From the NCBI GenBank assembly GCA_035543015.1, contig DATKKG010000049.1:1-9725 (forward strand): a DNA stretch of 9,725 bases, in the 5' to 3' direction. Each line of letters starts with the position of its first letter. The stretch's first letter is position 1. The stretch is from DATKKG01 sp035543015 (GTDB lineage: Archaea; Thermoproteota; Nitrososphaeria; Conexivisphaerales; DTJL01). Shown piece after piece: positions 1 through 5,250 of the stretch. Under the pieces are notes generated by a model. That model worked only from the letters and a program-made list of their open reading frames with translations. It made no database searches and was not told the DNA's origin. The translations under genes were made by a program, and so were the position numbers.

Positions 1-219
1 GACCAGCAGCAGGCACTCGTGCACGCGGATGGGACGCCCGGTGTTGTCTACGCCTTCTTTGACGGAGTGCGATCTCCAGATGCACGGGAGCAGGCGGCCC
101 TCTCCCACGGGGACCATGGGCACCATGCGGGTGCCGCCTCCCTGGATGGTCCGCAGGGGATCACTTCCGATAACGCTACCGGTAGAGATGGGTATCACGA
201 CGTCGCGGTCAGACGGCAT
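1..219 (-). CDS. Hypothetical protein, N-terminal 73 residues only
   Basis: An ATG at 219-217 opens a frame that stays open to the window edge, so the gene continues outside. The visible part begins MPSDRDVVIPISTGSVIGSD and is rich in short hydrophobic and glycine stretches (GGGTRMVPMVPVGEGRLLP), suggesting a beta-rich fold; I do not recognise a family. It overlaps the end of the upstream 116-residue gene by 11 bases (ATG lies inside that gene's last codons), a typical translational-coupling arrangement that supports both frames. No function is proposed. Confidence 0.6.
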   Translation of the reverse strand, partial: MPSDRDVVIPISTGSVIGSDPLRTIQGGGTRMVPMVPVGEGRLLPCIWRSHSVKEGVDNTGRPIRVHECLLLV

Positions 220-559
220 CGTCGTCTTCCTTCTTGCGGGGTCCTGCGGGGGGTGCTGAATCTTTGCCGTGCGTCTCGTTGAGCTTGCGCTTCATCTCTT
301 CCACTCGCTCTTGGTCAAAGAATGAGAGGAGGTCGGTGCCGATGCTCTGCAGGTGGGGGAAGATGCGCTGAAACAGGGCACCATCGATGGCGGCCAGTGC
401 CTGCTTGGAGTAGACGGCCTTGCCCAGCGCTATGAGCTCGTCGGAGGTCCAGTTGGGCTTGATGAGGGCCGCCCAGACGGTCTTGATAGTGAGAGCGAGT
501 CGCTGCTGCTGCAGCTTGGTCTGCTCCGCCAGGGGTTGGTCAGGTGTTTCGGTGCTCAT
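209..559 (-). CDS. Hypothetical 116-residue protein
   Basis: The frame starts at ATG 559-557 and ends at TGA 211-209. The best ribosome-site match is a weak GGAG about 12 bases upstream, and the DUF2786-type gene's stop lies 20 bases before the start, so it is probably co-transcribed with it. The N-terminal half is Gln/Leu-rich and helical (QTKLQQQRLALTIKTVWAAL). The middle (about residues 37-85) reads as amphipathic helices, and the last 30 residues are highly charged with a Pro/Lys/Asp tail ending KKEDDDAV, probably disordered. No Cys, signal peptide or membrane segment is seen. I do not recognise a family. It could be a small accessory or scaffold protein, but that is speculation. Confidence 0.7.
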   Translation of the reverse strand: MSTETPDQPLAEQTKLQQQRLALTIKTVWAALIKPNWTSDELIALGKAVYSKQALAAIDGALFQRIFPHLQSIGTDLLSFFDQERVEEMKRKLNETHGKDSAPPAGPRKKEDDDAV

Positions 560-579
560 GGGGTGTTTCTGCTCCGTTT

Positions 580-1011
580 TCAGATTGTGATCTCGTGGTT
601 CTTGATGACGGTGTCGAGGGCTGACTTGATCTCTCGCAGCGTCCGGTTGTCGCCCGCCACGAGCGAGGCAGTGCGCACTATCATGGCTGCCTGGCGCAGC
701 TTCTTCGCCTTCTCGACGTCGTTGATGGTCTTGATCTTGCCGAGCACGTCGGTGACGATGGACTCGGTGTCGAACAGTCCGACTGGTATGGCTGGGTGCT
801 CTGTCACGATCTTCTTTACCATGTCGAGCAGGTCGTCGAAGGCTGCGCTCATCTGGCCAGACTGGATCTCAGTTTCCGTCAGCCCGTGGTCGGAGGCGAG
901 CTTGCGGGCGGCTTTTAGGGCGCTCTCAGACTCGTGCTGGTTGGCTGCGCCGCGAGCGAGCTTCATGAGCTTCGCGTACTTCTCCACTATCTTCTGCCGA
1001 CTATTGTCCAC
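580..1011 (-). CDS. DUF2786-type protein
   Basis: A 143-residue protein starting at GTG 1011-1009. The start is fixed by a strong AAGGAGG ribosome site at 1022-1016, four bases upstream. Residues about 6-46 match the DUF2786 pattern: a K-I-x-x-K-Y-x-K-L-M-x-L-A helix, then NQHESESALKAARKLASDHG and L-T-x-x-E. In that family, short helical modules with 'HE..A...A..L...HGL' occur in phage and bacterial proteins of uncharacterised, possibly nucleic-acid-related, function. The remaining 95 residues are mainly helical (MSAAFDDLLDMVKKIVTEHP, KAKKLRQAAMIVRTA) with no further motif seen. The first codons overlap the end of the ribbon-helix-helix gene by 11 bases, so translation is probably coupled. 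The domain call is from memory of the family pattern. Confidence 0.75.
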   Translation of the reverse strand: MDNSRQKIVEKYAKLMKLARGAANQHESESALKAARKLASDHGLTETEIQSGQMSAAFDDLLDMVKKIVTEHPAIPVGLFDTESIVTDVLGKIKTINDVEKAKKLRQAAMIVRTASLVAGDNRTLREIKSALDTVIKNHEITI

Positions 1012-1213
1012 GAGGCCTCCTTTTGGGGGAGAGCACGTCGGGTCTCGTCTTGGACAGCGACGCCAGGAGCTTAGGCTCGATCGCTCGCACGTGGACCTCT
1101 ACGAGGTGCCGCAGGTAACCGGCGCGCTTGTGTCCAACTGCCCGGGCCAGCGCGTCCAGCGCCTTTAAGGTCTCTTTCGACACCTTGGTCTGTATGAGGT
1201 GCATGTGCGGCAT
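1001..1213 (-). CDS. Ribbon-helix-helix DNA-binding protein
   Basis: A 70-residue protein beginning MPHMHLIQTKVSKETLKALD. Residues about 4-46 have the Arc/MetJ/CopG pattern: a short beta strand (HLIQTKVS), helix 1 (KETLKALDALARAVG), a turn (HKRA), then helix 2 (GYLRHLVEVHVRAI). The tail is basic (SPKRRPRGQ). Such proteins bind DNA as dimers through the paired strands and usually act as repressors or antitoxin/partition regulators. An alternative start is TTG at 1258-1256, which overlaps the ParB stop by four bases and would add 15 residues; I prefer ATG 1213 because the fold begins there, but neither has a clear ribosome site. The stop (TAG 1003-1001) overlaps the next gene by 11 bases. A direct repeat just upstream could be its own operator. 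No toxin partner is evident. Confidence 0.75.
   Translation of the reverse strand: MPHMHLIQTKVSKETLKALDALARAVGHKRAGYLRHLVEVHVRAIEPKLLASLSKTRPDVLSPKRRPRGQ
1016..1022 (-). promoter_or_regulatory. Strong ribosome-binding site (AAGGAGG)
   Basis: On the minus strand AAAAGGAGG lies four bases before GTG 1011. It is a near-perfect anti-16S match inside the end of the upstream gene. It decides the GTG start of the DUF2786-type gene and argues that this gene is well translated. Confidence 0.75.
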
Positions 1214-1224
1214 GGGCAGAGAAG

Positions 1225-1240
1225 CGCATACGCTCGCATA
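1225..1240. repeat. Direct repeat CGCATA-N4-CGCATA upstream of the RHH gene
   Basis: CGCATA occurs at 1225-1230 and 1235-1240, exactly 10 bp apart, next to an AT-rich stretch (AAATTTGG). It lies 12 bases upstream of the preferred ATG of the ribbon-helix-helix gene. One-turn spacing of short direct repeats is what tandem RHH dimers typically recognise, so this is a candidate autoregulatory operator. The repeat itself is seen; the operator role is inferred. Confidence 0.3.
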
Positions 1241-1254
1241 AATTTGGATACAGA

Positions 1255-2265
1255 TCAATCTTTCGCGGTGGCATCTTCTCGGTCGGGTGCTCCTGCGGAC
1301 TCGGGATCGCTATTTTTCGTGCGGCTCTTGTAGGTGCGCAGCTTCTTGCCCTCGTCGTACACGTCGCGGACGTTGTCGCGAGATCCAGTGCAGAAGTCGA
1401 CTACCTGCAGGCAGATCTCGCGCGTGGGCTGGTCCAGCTTGCGAGCAACCTCGAGGGCGAAGCGCAGCTTGGTCATGCGGGCGAGACCTCGCTGCGAGGC
1501 CATCTTGGCGGGGAAGTATTTCTCTTTGACTTCGGGGGGAGGCTGCCAGCCGCTGGTGACGCTCTTGTGGCGACCGCAATAGGCGAGCATCATCTTGACG
1601 GCCTCGGGGGGACGCAGCGCTGACCACTGGACGTAGAGGTCGAGAGGGATCGGGGCTCGGTTCCGCCACTCCTGCAGTATCTCTTCGGGCAGTCGGTCCA
1701 GGCAGCGCAGCAGATTTTCGACGTAGGAGTCGGAATATCCTGCCCGGCGGGCAAAATCTCTCGGGCGAACTCCGAAGCGGTCGCGCATGGTCTTCGCCGA
1801 GAGGGCGATCTCGTAGGTCGAGAGTCGCTGCCGCGCGGAGTTCTCTATGATGTTGGTCCAGTACTCTTCGACGACGGGTGTGTCGTGGGGCAGGACGATG
1901 GCTGGTATCTTCTGCCAGCCTAGCCGGCGGGCCGCGGTAGTGCGCCGGAAGCCGGCGCGCAGCCACAGCCACGTCTCGGGAGGAGGCGACGCGAGGACGG
2001 TGATGGGCTGCTTGAGTCCCTCGTATTTCATGCTCTCCGCGAGCTCGGCGAGCTCCTGCTCGGTGGCCACGAGGCGGATGTTGGGGAAGTTTGGGTCGAT
2101 CTGCACCTGTTCGAGGGGCACGAGCTCGACCCTCTTCGTGATGATCTCCGATCGCGACTCTCCTTGGGGGCCGTAGATCCTCTCGTCGTGCTGTTGCCTG
2201 AGCTCGGACCTCCGCTTCTCTATGCGCAGGTGAGGATCTTGGAGCAGCAGTTCGGCTCGCCTCAC
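1255..2265 (-). CDS. ParB/Spo0J-family DNA-binding protein
   Basis: From GTG 2265 this is 336 residues. Residues about 46-126 form the ParB N-terminal domain: VELVPLEQVQIDPN, ELAESMKYEGLKQPITVL, and the nucleotide-binding arginine motif as GFRRTTAARRLGW (residues 105-117, with the usual GERR altered to GFRR). It is followed by NIIENSARQRLS (138-149), matching the family's 'ENxxR..LS' box. A helix-turn-helix sits at about 164-193 (FGVRPRDFARRAGYSDSYVE). The C-terminal 140 residues are family-unlike and end in a charged tail. ParB proteins are CTP-dependent clamps that load at parS sites for DNA segregation; related proteins act in transcription. No ParA or parS-like site was seen here. The start is uncertain: GTG lacks a good ribosome site, and a CTG at 2313-2311 overlapping the helicase stop would give 352 residues. 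Confidence 0.85.
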   Translation of the reverse strand: MRRAELLLQDPHLRIEKRRSELRQQHDERIYGPQGESRSEIITKRVELVPLEQVQIDPNFPNIRLVATEQELAELAESMKYEGLKQPITVLASPPPETWLWLRAGFRRTTAARRLGWQKIPAIVLPHDTPVVEEYWTNIIENSARQRLSTYEIALSAKTMRDRFGVRPRDFARRAGYSDSYVENLLRCLDRLPEEILQEWRNRAPIPLDLYVQWSALRPPEAVKMMLAYCGRHKSVTSGWQPPPEVKEKYFPAKMASQRGLARMTKLRFALEVARKLDQPTREICLQVVDFCTGSRDNVRDVYDEGKKLRTYKSRTKNSDPESAGAPDREDATAKD

Positions 2266-2309
2266 TATGGGAGATCTTGCGGCGTCGTCTGCTGCCCATC
2301 TCTCGGTGG

Positions 2310-4334
2310 TCAGCAGCTCTCCAGGCCCACCTTCCTGAGCTGTATCTCGGTGGGGTTGTCCAAGATCTTGTCGACCACGTTCTGCTTGGCCAAGATCATC
2401 TTCACCATGTTCGCGTCGAGGCTCTTGTCCAGTACCGGGTGGGTGATGTTGACCATCCTCTTCTGGCCGATGCGGCAGCACCTGTCTTCTGCCTGCCTGA
2501 CCGTGCCCGGGTTCCAGTCGCTCTCGTAGAACACGAGGTTTGACGTCCTCGTGAGGGTGATCCCCACGCCGGCCGCCTTGAGCCCGCCTATGAAGATCTT
2601 CTTTTGACCCTCCTGGAACAGCTTCACGATTGGGATTCGCTGGTCCATGGGGGTGTCGCCGTATATTACGCATGAGTCGTCACCGTAGTGGTCGTGTATC
2701 TTCTCGAGTACGTCTTTGTGGTGCGCGAAGATCGCCAGGCTGTCGAGCCCGGATGCCAGCATCTCGTCTGTGAGGCGCAGGCAGGCGTCTATCTTAGCGA
2801 GGCCGACCTGGTGCCGGACCACGCTCGTCTCCGTGAAGGGGACGGATACCTCGTCGAGCCTGCGGGCGGCCCTGCGGTAGTCGTCCATGGTCTTCGCCGA
2901 CAGCAGTCGGGCGAGGGCATCGTCGAAATCTTGGCTCAGGTGCTCTTTCCAGTGGACGAGGTCCGGGAACTTGCCCCAGTCGACGTCGCTGTCGTCGAGT
3001 ACCAACATTTGGCGACACTTGGGAGGGAGATCTTTGAGGACGTCATTTTTTGTCCTCCTGATCATGAAGGAGGTGCGCAGTCGCTGCTGGAGCTCGGCGT
3101 GGTTGGACGATCCGTCGGCGACCCAGACGGTCTTGCGGCCCCTGGTCTCTCGGTGGAGGGCGCAGTATCTCCTCGCGAAGTCCCACCAGTCGCCGAACTT
3201 GGCCGGGCAGAGTCGAGAGGCGATCGGCCAGATCTCGATCGGTCTCTGCTCGAGGGGGGTGCCCGACAGGAAGAGGGCCCGCCTCGAGCAGTCGTAGAGG
3301 CCTCCTTCTCCGAGCACGGCTCTCGAGCGGTAGGACTCGTGGTTCTTGAGGGCGTGGGCCTCGTCGAAGATGCCGAGGTCCCAGGGTCTGCGCAGGCTCC
3401 TCGACAGAGGGGTGTCGAACAGCACCTTGGTCAGCTTGTCGCTCGTGAAGGTGCGCTCGCAGTCTCTGCAGGTGTGCCCGGATATTTGTGGAGATGACGA
3501 GATTTTGTTTGGTGAGTGGCAGTGAGGGCAGGTGGGGGCGAACGTGAGCCCGCAGCTCGGGCACGCGTGCTCGCTTGTCGTAGCTGGGAGCTTGGCTGGC
3601 GAGGAGATCGACAAGGGAGACTGGCAGCTCGGGCAGGTGACGGCGAAAGTTCTAGAGCAGGCTAGGCACGTCCAAGTGGGATTTGGTCTCGTATTGATGG
3701 ACCTGCAGTAGGGGCAGGTGGTCACCGCGCGGCTCACCCCGTAGATCTTCTCGTAGTTCGTGATTACGAGCAGAGGTCTCTCGCCTGGCGGGGGCAGGAC
3801 GTCGGTGGTCTTCTGCGGGATGACTATCTCGTGCCGGCGGCAGAGCCACTTCTCGGCCTCGAGCTTCCAGTTGAGGGCGAGGGTAGCTGGGGCGACCACC
3901 AAGATGGTCACTGGCCGGGAGTAGTTGGCGAACCCGAGGGCCTGGACGGTCTTGCCGAGTCCCATGTCGTCGCCTATGAGGGTGTCTTTGTGCTGGACGG
4001 CGTAGGCGATCCCGGCGGCCTGGAAGGGTCGGTACATCTCGCCGGGGGGTGCTGGTATGGAGAGCGTCGTGGTGGTCGCTCTCGAGGAGGCGAGCTTCGC
4101 CAGGTGGTCGCGCATCACCTCGAGGGCGCGATCGGTGCAGTAGCGCTTGAGTCGAGACGCGTGCTCGATCTTGGACGAGTAGTAGCGGCGCCCTATCTTG
4201 GCTCGGCAGGCCCGGCACCGAGAGGGCTCGCACAGCGAGGGCTCGTGCTCGACGAAGCCGACCTTCTTGAGGACTTTCTCGTCGCCGGGCTGGTGGTCGG
4301 CGACGAACACTCCCTTCCAGAACGTGATCTTCAA
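2310..4334 (-). CDS. SNF2-family (SMARCAL1-like) DNA helicase with zinc-ribbon insert
   Basis: A 674-residue superfamily 2 ATPase that translocates on or remodels DNA. Visible motifs: 'PFQ..GI' Q-motif region (103-109), Walker A GDDMGLGKT (121-129, K128), DEAH (324-327), SGTP (357-360), and motif VI QAEDRCCRIGQ (614-624) after the motif V segment AAGVGITLT. The C-terminal lobe also has VIYGDTP and FYESDWNPG, which are standard SNF2 features. An unusual insert at 207-292, between motif Ia and DEAH, carries three CxxC...CxxC ribbons. A further Cys group (C35, C40, C43, C66) lies near the N-terminus. The frame as read must begin at TTG 4334-4332, which has no ribosome site. A well-placed ATG at 4348 is out of frame by one base across an A7 run, suggesting a sequence error or frameshifting. 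It lies just after the 96-residue zinc protein and ends 44 bases before the ParB start used here. Confidence 0.92.
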   Translation of the reverse strand: MKITFWKGVFVADHQPGDEKVLKKVGFVEHEPSLCEPSRCRACRAKIGRRYYSSKIEHASRLKRYCTDRALEVMRDHLAKLASSRATTTTLSIPAPPGEMYRPFQAAGIAYAVQHKDTLIGDDMGLGKTVQALGFANYSRPVTILVVAPATLALNWKLEAEKWLCRRHEIVIPQKTTDVLPPPGERPLLVITNYEKIYGVSRAVTTCPYCRSINTRPNPTWTCLACSRTFAVTCPSCQSPLSISSPAKLPATTSEHACPSCGLTFAPTCPHCHSPNKISSSPQISGHTCRDCERTFTSDKLTKVLFDTPLSRSLRRPWDLGIFDEAHALKNHESYRSRAVLGEGGLYDCSRRALFLSGTPLEQRPIEIWPIASRLCPAKFGDWWDFARRYCALHRETRGRKTVWVADGSSNHAELQQRLRTSFMIRRTKNDVLKDLPPKCRQMLVLDDSDVDWGKFPDLVHWKEHLSQDFDDALARLLSAKTMDDYRRAARRLDEVSVPFTETSVVRHQVGLAKIDACLRLTDEMLASGLDSLAIFAHHKDVLEKIHDHYGDDSCVIYGDTPMDQRIPIVKLFQEGQKKIFIGGLKAAGVGITLTRTSNLVFYESDWNPGTVRQAEDRCCRIGQKRMVNITHPVLDKSLDANMVKMILAKQNVVDKILDNPTEIQLRKVGLESC
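3459..3716 (-). other. Triple zinc-ribbon insert within the helicase
   Basis: The coding segment for helicase residues 207-292 holds three consecutive Cys4 units: C207/C210 with C223/C226, C234/C237 with C258/C261, and C269/C272 with C289/C292. Each unit ends in a similar S/G/E-x-TF turn (SRTFAVT, GLTFAPT, ERTFTS), which suggests duplication of one ribbon of about 27-35 residues. The linkers are Ser/Thr/Pro-rich. Zinc binding is inferred from the Cys spacing; a role in DNA, RNA or protein contact is plausible but not shown. Confidence 0.8.
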
Positions 4335-4336
4335 GG

Positions 4337-4343
4337 TTTTTTT
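4337..4343 (-). other. A7 homopolymer at the helicase start
   Basis: On the minus strand the order is AGGAG (4362-4358), nine bases, ATG (4348), GTA, seven A, CC, TTG (4334). Reading from ATG gives only M-V-K-K-P then TGA. Shifting -1 on the A-AAA-AAA heptamer, or adding one A, joins ATG to the helicase frame as MVKKTLKITF. Either the true genome has eight A, or translation slips or reinitiates here. Confidence 0.6.
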
Positions 4344-4632
4344 ACCATGTTCTTTTTCTCCTCTCTATCTCGGCCAGTCTGTCGTCAGCTTCTTTAAGTA
4401 GAGCATCTCGGTCCTTGTCGCTCATGTTGACTAAGTCTAAATCTCCGAAATAATGGGGATCTTCTAAGTCTTCGTCTGTGAGGTCAGTGGGTGGCAGCAC
4501 CAATATCAGGTGGTATTGCTCGCAGAAGTTGCAGCACTTTCGCTGGACGAACTCGATCGCGCAAGAAGGCAACGGCTTGTTCAAGTCGTTCTGATCGCAG
4601 AATGCGCAGCAGGGGCTGCTGTCATTGTTCAT
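4342..4632 (-). CDS. Small Cys-rich (two CxxC) protein
   Basis: A 96-residue protein from ATG 4632-4630 to TAA 4344-4342. The N-terminal half has paired cysteine knuckles, CCAFC (residues 8-12) and CCNFC (33-37), plus C24, consistent with one Cys4 zinc site. The second half is acidic and then strongly charged and helical (DALLKEADDRLAEIERRKRT), a likely short coiled coil. Its ATG overlaps the stop of the RanBP2-finger gene as ATGA, so the two are translationally coupled. Its last codons contain the ribosome site and possible ATG of the helicase gene. I do not recognise a family; the context suggests a partner or accessory of the helicase. Confidence 0.75.
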   Translation of the reverse strand: MNNDSSPCCAFCDQNDLNKPLPSCAIEFVQRKCCNFCEQYHLILVLPPTDLTDEDLEDPHYFGDLDLVNMSDKDRDALLKEADDRLAEIERRKRTW

Positions 4633-4862
4633 GATGGCTTCTGCGACGGTGATCGTCTCACCATGGTTCGAATGATCGGGTCGTAGAGGTCGTCGCTGTC
4701 GGCGACGGGCAGGAGAGAGTGGTATTGGTCGACGGCGTAGCAGTGATCGTGACCGCAGCTGCGGCAGCGCGGCCTCTGGTAGTCATTGTAAGTTCGACAC
4801 TTACAACAGGCCCAGCCAGGGAACACGTTGGGCAGGTGGTCGACGTGGCGGCAGTTATTCAC
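4629..4862 (-). CDS. Small protein with RanBP2-type zinc finger
   Basis: A 77-residue protein starting at GTG 4862-4860, with AGAGGT about seven bases upstream overlapping the previous gene's stop. Residues 17-36 fit the RanBP2/NZF pattern exactly, W-x-C-x2-C-x3-N-x6-C-x2-C (W17, C19, C22, N26, C33, C36). Extra Cys/His residues flank it (C4, H6, H9, H38, H40, C41), so a second metal site is possible. In eukaryotes such fingers bind ubiquitin or single-stranded RNA; in bacteria and phages their role is mostly unknown. The C-terminus is polar, ending MVRRSPSQKPS. It is coupled by ATGA overlap to the next zinc protein. The motif is seen directly; ligand and function are unknown. Confidence 0.75.
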   Translation of the reverse strand: MNNCRHVDHLPNVFPGWACCKCRTYNDYQRPRCRSCGHDHCYAVDQYHSLLPVADSDDLYDPIIRTMVRRSPSQKPS

Positions 4863-4867
4863 AGGAG

Positions 4868-5110
4868 CTACCTCTTCTTCGTTCGCTTGGGCCTGAGCTT
4901 GTCGAGGACTCTGCCTACGGCATCGTCGACGGTGGAGCCTGTCCCTCGGAGGTCGACGTCATAGGAGGGGGAGTAGACGCGGGCGTGGATTTTGGTCTTC
5001 CCCGACGGAGACGTGGTCTTGTTGATGTACGTGCGAGCGATCGGGTGACGAGTGTCGCGTCCTCTCTGGGCCATGCCGGGCATGCTAGCACGATTGTTTG
5101 AGGGACTCAT
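4868..5110 (-). CDS. Small basic hypothetical protein
   Basis: An 80-residue protein if it starts at ATG 5110-5108; later Met codons at residues 10 and 13 are alternatives, and none has a clear ribosome site. The frame is open upstream to 5236, but that part crosses the AT-rich divergent control region and is composition-poor, so I exclude it. Residues about 38-72 (KIHARVYSPSYDVDLRGTGS, then TVDDAVGRVLDKL) resemble a beta-beta-alpha unit like HicB-type or dsRBD-type folds, a weak likeness only. The tail is strongly basic (RPKRTKKR), suggesting nucleic-acid contact. It is the first gene of the left-going block and ends five bases before the next GTG. Confidence 0.6.
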   Translation of the reverse strand: MSPSNNRASMPGMAQRGRDTRHPIARTYINKTTSPSGKTKIHARVYSPSYDVDLRGTGSTVDDAVGRVLDKLRPKRTKKR

Positions 5111-5158
5111 AATTCGGAAATGTGGTACGGCTATATTTTTTTGTTGTGTTCGAATTAT
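5109..5158. repeat. Inverted repeat ATAATTCG ... CGAATTAT
   Basis: ATAATTCG at 5109-5116 and its exact complement CGAATTAT at 5151-5158 are separated by 34 bp. The arms flank the AT-rich core of the divergent region, and the left arm overlaps the ATG of the leftward gene. Centre-to-centre spacing of 42 bp is about four helical turns, so two dimers or a looping regulator could bind. The repeat is seen; its use is inferred. Confidence 0.45.
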
Positions 5159-5250
5159 TGCGGGAGTAGCTTCGCGCGGTCGTCTTTCTGGAGGATTCGA
5201 AGGATCGATCCTCGTCGGCGGCGAAACCCACACCATGACAGGAGATCACA
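5111..5250. promoter_or_regulatory. Divergent promoter/operator region
   Basis: This 140-bp gap separates the left-going and right-going blocks, so promoters for both should lie here. It has the clearest AT-rich patch in the window (about 5109-5160, with TATATTTTTTTG) in otherwise GC-rich sequence. It also has an 8-bp inverted repeat whose arms bracket the patch, a 12-bp palindrome nearer the right gene, and a GGAG ribosome site at 5241-5244. I cannot assign -35/-10 boxes with confidence; TATATT at 5133-5138 is one possible -10. Confidence 0.55.
5201..5212. repeat. 12-bp perfect palindrome AGGATCGATCCT
   Basis: A perfect dyad in the leader of the rightward block, about 40 bases before its ATG. 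GAGGAT at 5191-5196 can alternatively pair with ATCCTC at 5208-5213 to form an RNA hairpin. It is a candidate operator or leader structure. Chance occurrence cannot be excluded. Confidence 0.35.

Noticed and set aside
353..1168. Plus-strand 271-residue open frame
   Set aside because: It is antisense to four short genes supported by the DUF2786 and RHH patterns, coupling overlaps and a strong ribosome site.
1310..2299. Second long minus-strand frame over the ParB gene, with an ATG at 2299
   Set aside because: It is Arg/Ala/Pro-rich with no domain, while the overlapping frame has all ParB motifs.
2266..2673. N-terminal extension of the ParB frame up to 2673
   Set aside because: That stretch is the out-of-frame shadow of the helicase C-terminal lobe, whose SNF2 motifs are clear, and its composition (Arg/Gly/His-rich) is not protein-like.
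2688..3497. Plus-strand open frames across the helicase (also 3831-4397)
   Set aside because: They are antisense to clear SNF2 motifs, have Val/Gly/Arg-rich shadow composition, and show no domains.
5111..5236. Upstream extension of the 80-residue leftward gene to 5236
   Set aside because: It would run through the AT-rich divergent region and its repeats, has no ribosome site, and leaves almost no room for promoters.
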